From positions 1,798,001 through 1,862,000 of the forward strand of contig NZ_JAVDXX010000001.1 of NCBI RefSeq assembly GCF_031458175.1: a stretch of 64,000 nt of DNA, in the 5' to 3' direction. Below the pieces are notes generated by a model. That model had not been told where the DNA came from. It worked only from the letters and a program-made list of their open reading frames with translations, and did not search any database. A program made the position numbers and the translations under genes. Positions 18,300 to 27,700 of this stretch are shown here, one piece after another (the stretch's first letter is position 1; each line of letters begins with the position of its first letter). This DNA comes from Pseudoglutamicibacter albus (GTDB taxonomy: Bacteria; Actinomycetota; Actinomycetes; Actinomycetales; Micrococcaceae).

Positions 18300-19586
18300 A
18301 TGGATCAGCAAGAAAGCACCGGTCAACAAGAAGGCTCAGGTCAACTAGCAGGCACGCCTCAGCGCGAAACCCGCACTCATATTCCTGCCGCGGCGCAGAA
18401 GCCTGCCCCGGTTTCCGGTAGCACGGAGGCAAACACGTCGAATCATATGCCGAGCGTGCGTGACCTTCCGAACCCGTGGAAGGACCGTTGGGGCCGCGCG
18501 GGTGCACGTAGCGCGCAAGTGCTGCTCATTATCGCGCTGGCCTCCGTCCTGGTGTATGGGCTGATCCAGGTTTCGGTTCTCGTCATCCCTGTTTTGTTGG
18601 CGACCATCCTCGCGTGTGCAGCGTGGCCTGCGATCGAGTGGTTGCGCCAACGCATGTCTGATACGTGGGCCGCCGTGGTGGTTGTGGTTGCCGCGGTGCT
18701 GGTGCTCGGCGGCATTATTGGCGGTATCACCGCGACGGTCGTCTCCCAGTGGAGCGGGCTGGTTGATAACGCGGTGCAGGGCTTCAACCAGACGCGTGAG
18801 ATGGCGAACAAGATGGGCATCGAGATCAGCTCGAGCCAGGTGGATGAAGGGATCGAGCAAGTCAAGAAGTTCTTGACGAGCTCGACCTTCAGCACGGGCG
18901 CGGCCGCCGGGTTGTCTTCTGCGAGCATGTTCTTTGCGGGCATGGGTACGTTCATTGTCACGATCGCGATCTTCTTGCGTGATGGCGACAAGATCTGGTC
19001 TTTCCTTCACTCGTGGGTTCCTGAGTCGGCTCAGCCTACGTGGCATACGGCTGCGGTGCGTGCCCGTGACACGTTCGGCGGTTATGTGCGTGGCACCGCG
19101 GTGATCGCAGCGGTCGATGCGGCAGGCATCGCCCTGGTGATGCTCGTCTTCGGTGTGCAGTTGTGGTTCCCGCTGGCGGTCATCGTGTTCATCGGCGGCT
19201 TCATCCCGATCATGGGTGCGTTGGTCAGCTCGATCCTCGCCGCCCTCGTCGCTTTGGTGACCAACGGTTGGCTTCCAGCGCTGGCGATCATTATCGGTTC
19301 GATTGTGGTGAACCAGCTTGAAGGCAACCTCCTGCAGCCGCTCGTGATGGGTTCGGCTCTGCGGGTTCACGCACTCGTCGTGTTGTTCGCCCTGACCGCT
19401 GGGACGGTTCTTGCCGGCATCATCGGTGCACTGCTCGCCGTTCCGCTAACGGCTGCCGCTTGGGCCGCGGTCAAGGTCTTCACCGGGAGGGAAACCAAGG
19501 TGGATGATCTCGAATACCGCAAGCGGAAGAAACGCATCCGAAAGATTGCGAAGAAACGGGCCAAGCGGGTCAAGCATCTCGCTTAA
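18300..19586 (+). CDS. AI-2E family transporter (PerM-like), first copy
   Basis: A polytopic membrane protein of 428 aa. It has a hydrophilic N-terminus (about 75 residues), paired helices, a large soluble loop, and a C-terminal helix set with FIGGFIPIMGALVSSILAAL and GNLLQPLVMGSALRVHALVVL, motifs typical of the AI-2E/PerM family. The C-terminus is strongly basic (KRKKRIRKIAKKRAKRVK). Proteins of this family export diverse solutes and the name does not prove quorum-signal transport. A second family member lies at 30.5 kb. Confidence 0.85.
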   Translation: MDQQESTGQQEGSGQLAGTPQRETRTHIPAAAQKPAPVSGSTEANTSNHMPSVRDLPNPWKDRWGRAGARSAQVLLIIALASVLVYGLIQVSVLVIPVLLATILACAAWPAIEWLRQRMSDTWAAVVVVVAAVLVLGGIIGGITATVVSQWSGLVDNAVQGFNQTREMANKMGIEISSSQVDEGIEQVKKFLTSSTFSTGAAAGLSSASMFFAGMGTFIVTIAIFLRDGDKIWSFLHSWVPESAQPTWHTAAVRARDTFGGYVRGTAVIAAVDAAGIALVMLVFGVQLWFPLAVIVFIGGFIPIMGALVSSILAALVALVTNGWLPALAIIIGSIVVNQLEGNLLQPLVMGSALRVHALVVLFALTAGTVLAGIIGALLAVPLTAAAWAAVKVFTGRETKVDDLEYRKRKKRIRKIAKKRAKRVKHLA

Positions 19587-19704
19587 CGCGTGGCCAGCAG
19601 CAGGCCTGCGCTGGCCCGCAACAGGCCTGCGCTAGTCTGCAACAAGCCCAGGCTGATCTGCTCCTCCCCTACCCAAACTCCGTACTGCATGTGAGGGTTC
19701 GTTC

Positions 19705-20112
19705 ATGAAAGCTCGTATCGATGCGTGGTTGTGGTCCGTGCGTGTGTATAAGACGCGTTCGGAGGCGACCACGGCGTGCAGGGCGGGACATATTCGGGTC
19801 AATGATGAACCGGTCAAGGCGGCATATGCGATCAAGCCGGGCGATAACGTGCGCATCCGCCGGCATGGTTTCGATCGGCACCTGCAGGTTGTGAAGCCGC
19901 TCGCCAAGCGCGTCTCAGCGCAGGTCGCGGCCACCGCATACGTCGACCACACACCTGAACGGGTCAAGCCCGCGATCCCGCAGGTGCCGGTCCGTCCGCG
20001 CGGCTCTGGCCGGCCCACCAAGAAGGAGCGCCGGCAGATGGATCAGCTGCGCGCATCGTGGGTTCCAACCGTTGAGAACATCGAGGATCTGGACCTCAAT
20101 TCCGGCCCTTGA
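19705..20112 (+). CDS. S4-domain RNA-binding protein (Hsp15-like)
   Basis: The N-terminal S4 domain reads RIDAWLWSVRVYKTRSEA, then RAGHIRVNDEPVKAAYAIKPGD, as in Hsp15-type proteins that bind stalled 50S subunits with nascent tRNA. A basic, proline-rich C-terminal tail follows (RPRGSGRPTKKERR). At 135 aa it matches the family. The ATG at 19705 follows a TGAGGG ribosome site. Confidence 0.85.
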   Translation: MKARIDAWLWSVRVYKTRSEATTACRAGHIRVNDEPVKAAYAIKPGDNVRIRRHGFDRHLQVVKPLAKRVSAQVAATAYVDHTPERVKPAIPQVPVRPRGSGRPTKKERRQMDQLRASWVPTVENIEDLDLNSGP

Positions 20113-20367
20113 CAGCGCCCTGAACCTAAGCCCTAGCTGAGCTTCTCATGTGAGCCGATATGAATGCGCTGTGAGTTTATCGCCCCGCTAGAGTAATTCG
20201 TTCCGAGACGGTAGCGTGAAAGCTACGTCTGTGCATATGCAGGCAGATCTTGTTCGCCGAAAGCAGTCCGGCACCGGTCAGCACACCGCGAGTCAAGGTA
20301 GTAGAACCGCCCACGCGTGGGCATAGGCCCGGCTTAACCGCTGGGTGTAGAAAGGACAAGGGCTCGT

Positions 20368-20571
20368 ATGGCTTCTGGAACCGTCAAATGGTTCAACCCA
20401 GACAAGGGTTTCGGCTTCATCGCTCCGGATGATTCTTCTGATGACCTCTTCGCTCACTTCAGCGCAATCCAGACTACTGGCTTCCGCACCCTCGAAGAGG
20501 GCCAGCGCGTTGAATTCGTTGTAGCTGAGGGCCCGAAGGGTCTGCAGGCAACCGAGATCACCCCGCTGTAA
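20368..20571 (+). CDS. cspA: Cold-shock protein (CspA family)
   Basis: A 67-aa single cold-shock domain with the RNA-binding motifs [12 protein letters not shown] (RNP1) and DLFAHFSAI (RNP2). It acts as an RNA chaperone and translation helper. The ATG has AGAAAGG upstream. The preceding 200 bases hold no gene and probably form the long structured 5' leader usual for csp genes; no defined element was identified there. Confidence 0.93.
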   Translation: MASGTVKWFNPDKGFGFIAPDDSSDDLFAHFSAIQTTGFRTLEEGQRVEFVVAEGPKGLQATEITPL

Positions 20572-20699
20572 GCGCACGCTACAACAGCGCATAATTACAT
20601 AACATTCTTAACCCCAACGTGGTAGCCCCAGCATGGCGACCCCGATGCGGTAACCCTAGTCGGTAGCCCCGTTAGGCCGTCCACGTTGCGGTAGCCCCC

Positions 20700-20744
20700 G
20701 ATGCGGCGAAAGCGAGCAGTAATCTGTTCAGCTTTCGCCGCATC
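20700..20744. terminator. Perfect 14-bp inverted repeat between cspA and the GltB-like gene
   Basis: GATGCGGCGAAAGC (20700-20713) pairs with GCTTTCGCCGCATC (20731-20744) around a 17-base loop. No T-run follows, so it may be a terminator, an attenuator or a dyad operator for the next gene, 54 bases downstream. The preceding 80 bases contain several degenerate GGTAGCCCC copies. Confidence 0.5.
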
Positions 20745-20798
20745 GTACATTGAGGCGATAATCTGGGAACACCTCACCTCGCCAACAAGGGGAAGACT

Positions 20799-22349
20799 GT
20801 GGCAAACAAGAAGCTTAAGAAGCGTACGTGGGCTGCGATCGGTGCCGCTGCTGCCGTGAGTGGTGTGGCCGTTCGTGATCTACTCCAGAAGAAGAACGCG
20901 GTTCTGCGTAACTATCCGGTGCTGGGGCATGCGCGGTATCAGCTGGAGAAGATCCGCCCGATGATCCAGCAGTACTTCATTGAACGTGACTGGGATGGCC
21001 GCCCGTTCGACAAGACGACCCGAGACCTCATCAACGCGCGCGCCGACGGCAAGAAGGCCGAGGAGGCTTTCGGCACGTTAGCAGAAGTCAACGAGGTCGG
21101 TTTCGAGTGGATGGTTCACTCGATGAACCCGCTCGAGCCGCCACAGACCCCGCCGCGTGTTGAGATCGGCGGACCGGACTGTAAGCAGCCGTATTCGATG
21201 TCGTTGCTGAACATTTCCGCGATGAGCTTCGGTTCCCTCTCAGGTAACGCGATCACGGCCCTGAATAAGGGTGCGCGGATGGGCAATTTCGCGCACGATA
21301 CCGGTGAGGGTGGGTTCACGCCGTACCACCAGCAGGGTGGCGACCTGATCCTCGAGGTCGGTACGGGTTATTTCGGTGTCCGCGATCAAAACGGCACGTT
21401 TGATCCCGAGCGTTTCCGTGATGTCTCGAGCAACGAGCAGATCAAGGCCGTTGAGATCAAGCTGTCCCAGGGCGCTAAGCCCGGTCTTGGTGGTGTTCTT
21501 CCTGGCCCGAAGGTGACTAAAGAGATCGCGGAGATCCGCGGCATCCCTGAGGGCGTGAAGTGTGTTTCCCCTCCGGGACATTCGGCGTTCAAAACCCCGA
21601 CCGAACTGATCGAGTTCATCGCTAAGACCCGCGAGCTCTCGGGTGGTAAGCCGACCGGCTACAAGCTGTGCGTGACGTCGGTGGATGACGTCTTGGCGAT
21701 GTGCAAGGCGATGATCGAGGTTGGCACGGCGCCAGACTTCATTGTGGTCGATGGCGCTGAAGGCGGTACTGGTGCCGCCCCGGTTGAGTTCGAAACCCAC
21801 ATGGGTATGCCTCTGACCCAGGGTCTCATGATTGTGCATAACGCTCTGGTGGGTGCCGGTTTGCGCGATAAGGTCAAGATCGGTGCTTCCGGCAAGATCG
21901 CTGAGGGTAACGCTATCGTCAAGCGCCTGATTCAGGGCGCTGACTTCACGAACTCAGCGCGCGGGATGATGCTCGCGCTGGGTTGCATCCAGTCTCTGCG
22001 TTGCGCTGAAGGTACCTGCCCTGTGGGTGTCGCGACCCAGAACCCGCGCCTTGAGCGCGGCCTGGACGTGGATGTGAAGGCTAATCGGGTCTATAACTTC
22101 CACCAGGCAACCGTTGCCCAGGCGGTCAAGATCATGGCTTCGATGGGCGTGACGCGCCCTGAGGACCTCTCCCCTGCGATGTTGCGCCGCAACGTCTCCC
22201 CAGACAACAACGATTCCTTCGCTCGCCTGTTCACGTGGCTTGAACCAGGTGAACTGCTGAGCGATTCCCCACGCATGTGGAAGGAACACTGGGCGAACGC
22301 GAGCTCGAGCCGCTACGGGCTCGGCAACGCGACAACCGCCCGCGCATAG
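20799..22349 (+). CDS. FMN-binding glutamate synthase family protein
   Basis: A single-domain relative of the glutamate synthase large-subunit FMN domain (516 aa). Visible features are an N-terminal hydrophobic segment, NISAMSFGSLSGNAI, EGGFTPYHQQGGDLI, VVDGAEGGTGAAPVEF, IGASGKIAEGN and RCAEGTCPVGVATQ. The last is the region where GltB places iron-sulfur cysteines; two Cys in this stretch plus GCIQ nearby are compatible with a cluster. There is no glutaminase domain, so ammonia or another donor would be needed. The physiological reaction is not established for this group. GTG at 20799 follows AAGGGGAAG. Confidence 0.87.
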   Translation: MANKKLKKRTWAAIGAAAAVSGVAVRDLLQKKNAVLRNYPVLGHARYQLEKIRPMIQQYFIERDWDGRPFDKTTRDLINARADGKKAEEAFGTLAEVNEVGFEWMVHSMNPLEPPQTPPRVEIGGPDCKQPYSMSLLNISAMSFGSLSGNAITALNKGARMGNFAHDTGEGGFTPYHQQGGDLILEVGTGYFGVRDQNGTFDPERFRDVSSNEQIKAVEIKLSQGAKPGLGGVLPGPKVTKEIAEIRGIPEGVKCVSPPGHSAFKTPTELIEFIAKTRELSGGKPTGYKLCVTSVDDVLAMCKAMIEVGTAPDFIVVDGAEGGTGAAPVEFETHMGMPLTQGLMIVHNALVGAGLRDKVKIGASGKIAEGNAIVKRLIQGADFTNSARGMMLALGCIQSLRCAEGTCPVGVATQNPRLERGLDVDVKANRVYNFHQATVAQAVKIMASMGVTRPEDLSPAMLRRNVSPDNNDSFARLFTWLEPGELLSDSPRMWKEHWANASSSRYGLGNATTARA

Positions 22350-22476
22350 CAGGGAGGCAGGCGCGGCGCTCGGGGCAAACGCGCCTGGCGTGAATGTGGG
22401 TTGCGCCCGGCCCGCACCGGGCCCATACGTGGCCCGGGCCGGAATATTTCGTTTGAGGGCACCGTTGAAATTGCTA

Positions 22477-23511
22477 ATGGCTACTTCAACGGTGTCCTCT
22501 TCACAGTCAACTGACCACCCCACTGCGCCAGCGCTTTCGATGCTGGATCTGGTTCCTGCGCGCCGTAACGATGGTCCGCAGCAGCCGTTTCTCAACGCGG
22601 TTGAGCTCGCCCAGGCCGCGGAACGTACCGGCTACCAGACCATGTACTACGCCGAGCATCACAACATGCCTGAGATCGCATCGACCGCTACCGCGGTTTT
22701 GATGGGGCACGTCGCCGCCCGCACCGAGACGTTGGGTGTGGGTGCAGCAGGCGTGATGCTGACGAACCACGCCCCGCTCGTGGTGGCTGAGCAGTTCAAG
22801 ATGCTCGAGGCGCTCTACCCTGGACGCATCCAGCTCGGTCTGGGCCGGGCCCCTGGTACGGATCAGGCGACGGTGCGCGCTCTGCGCCGCTCCCCTGAGG
22901 CCGCGGAGCATTTCCCTTCTGACGTCATGGAGCTGCTCGGGTATTTGGATGGCCCGTCGCGCATCCCTGGGGTCGAGGCGTTCCCGGCCACACCGGATGC
23001 CAGGATCCCGGTCACTATCCTGGGGTCTTCGCTCTACGGCGCGCAGCTGGCCGCCAAACTCGGGCTCCCCTACTCTTTCGCCTCGCACTTCGCGCCAACC
23101 CACTTGCAGGAGGCGCTTGAGGTGTACCGCAGCGAGTTCAAACCATCCGAGCGGCTGGAGAAGCCTCGCGTCACCGTGGCTGTGGGCGTTGTGGCCGCAC
23201 CGACCGTGTCTGAGGCGAACCAGCAGTTCCAGCACGCGCTACGCCGCCGCGTGCAGTCCATGCTGGGCAGGCATCGTCCGCAGCCTTTCACCGAGGCTGA
23301 GATCGACCAGATCCTGCAGATGCCAGCGGGTAACCAGGTGCGGAACATGATGAGCTATTCCGCTGTGGGCACGCCGGATCGTGTGGTTGAACAGCTCAAG
23401 AGTATGGCCGAGGAAACGCAGGCCGATGAGCTGATTCTCGCCCACCAAGCCGTGGCGCACGAAGACCGGCTCGCCTCCGTCATCGCAACCGGCGAGGCCT
23501 GGCAGAAGTAA
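22477..23511 (+). CDS. LLM-class flavin-dependent oxidoreductase
   Basis: A bacterial luciferase-like monooxygenase, FMN-dependent. It has MLDLVPARRNDG, YQTMYYAEHHNMPEIASTA, GRIQLGLGRAPGTD and YSAVGTPDRVVEQL, the pattern of the MsnO8/YwcH-type subgroup. The ATG at 22477 fits the family N-terminus; the frame is open from a GTG at 22390. It ends 12 bases before the enoyl-CoA hydratase-like gene, so the two are probably co-transcribed. The substrate is unknown. Confidence 0.83.
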   Translation: MATSTVSSSQSTDHPTAPALSMLDLVPARRNDGPQQPFLNAVELAQAAERTGYQTMYYAEHHNMPEIASTATAVLMGHVAARTETLGVGAAGVMLTNHAPLVVAEQFKMLEALYPGRIQLGLGRAPGTDQATVRALRRSPEAAEHFPSDVMELLGYLDGPSRIPGVEAFPATPDARIPVTILGSSLYGAQLAAKLGLPYSFASHFAPTHLQEALEVYRSEFKPSERLEKPRVTVAVGVVAAPTVSEANQQFQHALRRRVQSMLGRHRPQPFTEAEIDQILQMPAGNQVRNMMSYSAVGTPDRVVEQLKSMAEETQADELILAHQAVAHEDRLASVIATGEAWQK

Positions 23512-23523
23512 CGGGAAGGATCC

Positions 23524-24609
23524 ATGCAGATGCAAACTCACCTCGTGCACGCCAGCGTTCACCAAGGCTTGGGCCTCATCCGTCTCAACCGGCCTGAAAA
23601 GCTCAACGCTTTGACCCCTGAGATGGTCGATGCGGTCCACACTTCCCTCCGTACATGGCGGTATAACGGGGACGTCAAGGCCGTGGTTTTGCTGGGTGAG
23701 GGCGAACGTGGGTTCAGTGCGGGCGGTGACCTGCCGAATTTTCGCCGCATGCTCATGGCGGGCGAGGCCACGCAGATGCTGGGCATCTTGGCCGCCGAGT
23801 TCGAGCTGGCGGCCGCGATCCAGACCTACCCTAAGCCGGTGATCGCGTTCATGACCGGGGTCACGATGGGCGCAGGCTTCGGGCTGGCATCGGCGGCTTC
23901 GGTGCGGATTGTGACCCCGGATTCGCAGCTTGCGATGCCGGAGGTGCGCATCGGCTATGTTCCGGATGTGGGTGGTTCGCTGTGGCTGGGCCGGGCGCCG
24001 GGCCGGATCGGCGAACACATGGCGTTGACTGGAGATGCGGTGGGTGCCGGGGACGCTGTCGAGTTCGGTCTTGCTGATTTCTGCATCGAGCAGGATGCCG
24101 TGGATGACGTGCTCACCTCGATCGCTGACCTGTGTGCTTTGCCTGGTCAGGATTTGGCGGTGGGCTTGCACATCATGCATGGTGCGCCGCAGCGTTCTGA
24201 GCTGAATGTTCAGCGGGCCTGGATCGATGAGGCGTATTCCGGCAGTGATGTCGCTCAGATCCTGAAGAATCTGGGTGCCTCCCCGTGGCCGGCGGCCGCG
24301 AAGGCTGCTGAGCGGATTCGCGCTAACGCGCCGATCGCGTGTGAGATTGCGTTGCAGCTCGTGCGTGAGTCCCGCGCCGAAGACGAGCTGCGGGGCGCGC
24401 TCGAACGTGAGCACCGCGCGGCGTCCTACGTCATGGACACCCCCAATGTTGTTGAGGGGATCCGTGCGCTGCTGATCGATAAAGACAAATCACCGCGGTG
24501 GTCGGTGACCCGCGCCGAGGATGTCGATACAGACCGGGTTGCCCGCATGCTCGAACCCCAGGACGATGAGCTCGGCCTGTGGGACGACGGCGAAGACGGC
24601 GACTGGTAG
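23524..24609 (+). CDS. 3-hydroxyisobutyryl-CoA hydrolase-like (enoyl-CoA hydratase/isomerase family)
   Basis: A crotonase-fold protein of 361 aa, longer than a plain enoyl-CoA hydratase. Features are IRLNRPEKLNALT, FSAGGDLPNFRR, TGVTMGAGFGLASAAS, MPEVRIGYVPDVGGSLWL and a C-terminal HIBCH-type extension. The E-x-x-I-G-x-x-P-D-x-G segment is characteristic of 3-hydroxyisobutyryl-CoA hydrolases of valine breakdown. The ATG at 23524 has GGGAAGGA upstream. The last residues are very acidic (DDELGLWDDGEDGDW). Confidence 0.82.
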   Translation: MQMQTHLVHASVHQGLGLIRLNRPEKLNALTPEMVDAVHTSLRTWRYNGDVKAVVLLGEGERGFSAGGDLPNFRRMLMAGEATQMLGILAAEFELAAAIQTYPKPVIAFMTGVTMGAGFGLASAASVRIVTPDSQLAMPEVRIGYVPDVGGSLWLGRAPGRIGEHMALTGDAVGAGDAVEFGLADFCIEQDAVDDVLTSIADLCALPGQDLAVGLHIMHGAPQRSELNVQRAWIDEAYSGSDVAQILKNLGASPWPAAAKAAERIRANAPIACEIALQLVRESRAEDELRGALEREHRAASYVMDTPNVVEGIRALLIDKDKSPRWSVTRAEDVDTDRVARMLEPQDDELGLWDDGEDGDW

Positions 24610-24673
24610 CGCCGGCACTGACACCCGCCCGACGCTGTCCCGCCCCTGTTGCCTACTCACCAGCATTGACACT

Positions 24674-24706
24674 TGTGGCCCGCTCGAAACATTCGAGCGG
24701 GCCACA
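24674..24706. terminator. Bidirectional terminator between the HIBCH-like gene and putA
   Basis: A 15-bp perfect stem (TGTGGCCCGCTCGAA with its complement) closes an ACA loop between the two convergent genes. T-rich sequence is weak on either side, but the position and stability support a shared terminator. Confidence 0.75.
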
Positions 24707-24738
24707 GTACTTCATCCCCTAGGCGCTATTCTGAGGCG

Positions 24739-27700
24739 CTACTTGCGGGTGACGTCGCCGAGTGCTTCGCTGGCGAGCTTGTTGACGGTGCCGTAGCGGT
24801 GCGCGGTCATGGTCACGGACTGTTCGCGCACGAATGGCAGCATTTCGATGCGGCCCGAACGTGTGACCGGGTGCGCGTTGACTGCGAGGTCCGGGGCTTG
24901 GGTCGTGGCCTCGCGGGTCGCCTGAACCAGCGCGTCCATCTCTTCTGTTCCTTCGCGGCCGATGAGGCGCACACGGCTTCCGTCCGGGTTCGCGGACAGC
25001 TGCCGGCAGGTTTCGAGCCAGGCTTCTTCGTCTTCGATGACGACCGCTGCACCCAGCTGACGGTAGGCATCGGCGATACCGATGGGTGCCTCGTCTGGCA
25101 GTGAGACTTCCATGCGCTGTTTAGCGCCGGTTCCTACGCGGTCGGTCACAGAGCGCAGTACGCGCCAGCCTGCGGCAACCACGCGTGCGAGCAGCACGAG
25201 GTCGGCTTCTTCGATGGTTGCCACGCGGATGCGTACCTTGACGGGACGGTAGCGCAGGCCGTTGACCTCAACGTCGAGGCCTGTGGCGTCTTGGAGGCCT
25301 TCGAAGAACTCACTGTCCTTGGCGTCCTGCGCGAGTGCTTTTTCGAGCCAGGCGCGTGGTTCTTCGTTGAAGGTGTGGACCAGCATCGAGTAGTGCGGCG
25401 TGGATACGATGACCTCGCGATCTGCTGGGCCGAGGCCGTGTTCGGAGTCTTCCCAGCGCAGCATCGACGGGACGTAGTTCGGGCCGCCGGCCTTGGTTCC
25501 GGTGCCGACCGCGGACTTCTTCCAGCCGCCGAACGGTTGACGCTGAACGATCGCGCCGGTGATACCGCGGTTGATGTAGAGGTTGCCGGCCTCGATGTGT
25601 TGCTGCCAGTACCGGATTTCCTCGGCATCGAGTGAGTGGATGCCGCTGGTGAGGCCGTAGTCGATCTGGTTGACCCACTGGACGGCTTCTTCGAGGCTTT
25701 CGGCGTGCATGATGCCGGTGACGGGCCCGAAGTATTCGGTCAGGTGGAACTCGGAGCCGGGCTTCACGCCGGCGCGGATGCCTGGCGAGAACAGCTTGCC
25801 GGAGTCATCGAGCGGCTCCGGTTTGAGGACCCAGTTCTGCCCTGGCTCAAGCTGGGTGAGTCCGCGGCGTAGCTTCTCCCCTGGTTCTTCGATGACTGGC
25901 CCCATGATCGATTCGGGTTTCTCCGGATAGCCGACCACAAGCGAGTTCGCGGCGTCGACGATCTGGCGGTAGAGGCGCTCGGAGCGGGCTGCCTGGCCAA
26001 CCAGGATCACCAGCGAGGCGGCCGAGCACTTCTGTCCGGCGTGGCCGAATGCGGAGTCGACGATGTCTTTCGCGGCGAGGTCGTAGTCCGCGGATGGGGT
26101 CACGATGATCGCGTTCTTGCCTGAGGTTTCTGCGAACAGCGGCAGGCCTGGGCGCATCTCGTGGAAGGCCTGAGCGGTTTCGTACGCGCCGGTGAGGATC
26201 ACGCGGCCCACGCGTTCGTCGGTGATCATCGCGTCGCCGAGGTCGCGGGAGGAGGCGTCGATGAGTTGCAGGATCTCGCGTGGGAGCCCGGCTTCATCGA
26301 GCGCTTCCCAAATGCATTCGGTGAGCACTGCACCGCAGCGGATGGATGCGCGGGCTGGCTTGATCACTACCGCGCTGCCCGCGGCGAGCGCGGAGATGGT
26401 TGAGCCGGTTGGGATGGCTACGGGGAAGTTCCATGGCGGGGTCACGAGCGTGACTTTGTCCATGACGGGTTCTGCGCCGGCGATTGTGCCGAGGTTGCGT
26501 GCTTGTTCAGCGTAATAGTTGCAGAAGTCGATGGCTTCGGAGACTTCCGGGTCGCCTTGAGCCAACGTCTTGCCGGCTTCGGAGCCCATGACTTCGAGTA
26601 GGTCGGCGCGGCGGGACTTCATTTTGTCGCCGGCGCGGTGGAGCACGTCGGCGCGCTGGTCGGGGGTGAGGCCTTGCCACACGTCGGCGGCTTTTTGGGC
26701 GGCGTCATAGACCTCGTTGAGGCGTGCGGTGTCTTTGACTTTCGCTGCGGCTACGGTGTCTTTGCCGAGGGTGCTGGTTGGGATGTTCTTGAGGATGTCT
26801 CCGCCCCAGAGGCGGTTCCAGGCCAGGTCCGGGTCGGTGTCCGGTTCGTTGGTGAAGGTGCCGCCCCAGGTTGGTTGGGTGAAGTCTTCTTTGTTGCGGT
26901 CCTGGAAGCGGCGCGGTACGGGCGCCTGACTCCATTCTGACAGGATGCTGACAGATTCGCGGAAGCGTTCCTCTTCCTGCTTGAACGCGGCAGGGTCTTC
27001 GTCGAGGTTGAAGACCTCGGACATGAAGTTGTCTTCAGTCGCGCCCTCTTCGAGGCGACGCACGAGGTATGAGATCGCAACATCGAACTCATCCGGCTTG
27101 ACCACCGGCGTGTAGAGCAGAAGCCTGCCCACATCCTGCCGAACCGCTTGGGCTTGCTGGCTTGCCATGCCCAGCAGCATCTCGAATTCGACGTCCTTGC
27201 CACCCGGTTCGATGCCGCGGGCACGCATCAGATGCAGGTGCAGCGCGATGTCGAAGAGGTTGTGGCCTGCGATGCCTAGGCGCACGTTCTTGACGTGCTC
27301 TTGGGTCAGTGCGTAGTCGAGGATCGCTTTATAGTTCGCGTCAGTGAGCTGCTTGGTGGACCACACGGTCTGGGTCCAGCCGCGCATCTGTGCTTCGACT
27401 TGTTCCATGGGCAGGTTCGCACCCTTGACCAGGCGCACCTTGATAGGGGCCCCACCGTTGGCGACGCGCTCTGCGGCAAAGCGCTGGAGGCGCTTCATGG
27501 CAGCGTAGGAGTCCGGCAGGTAGGCCTGCAGCACGATCCCGGCCTCGGTGTTTGTGAACTCCTCCTCGCTCAACAGCTCAGTGAACACGGCGAGGGTGAG
27601 GTCGAGGTCTTTGTATTCCTCCATGTCAAGGTTGATGAAGGTGCGTGGGCTGGAGTTGTTGGCCGCGCGATACAGCGGGCGCAGGTGCTCCACGATGTCG

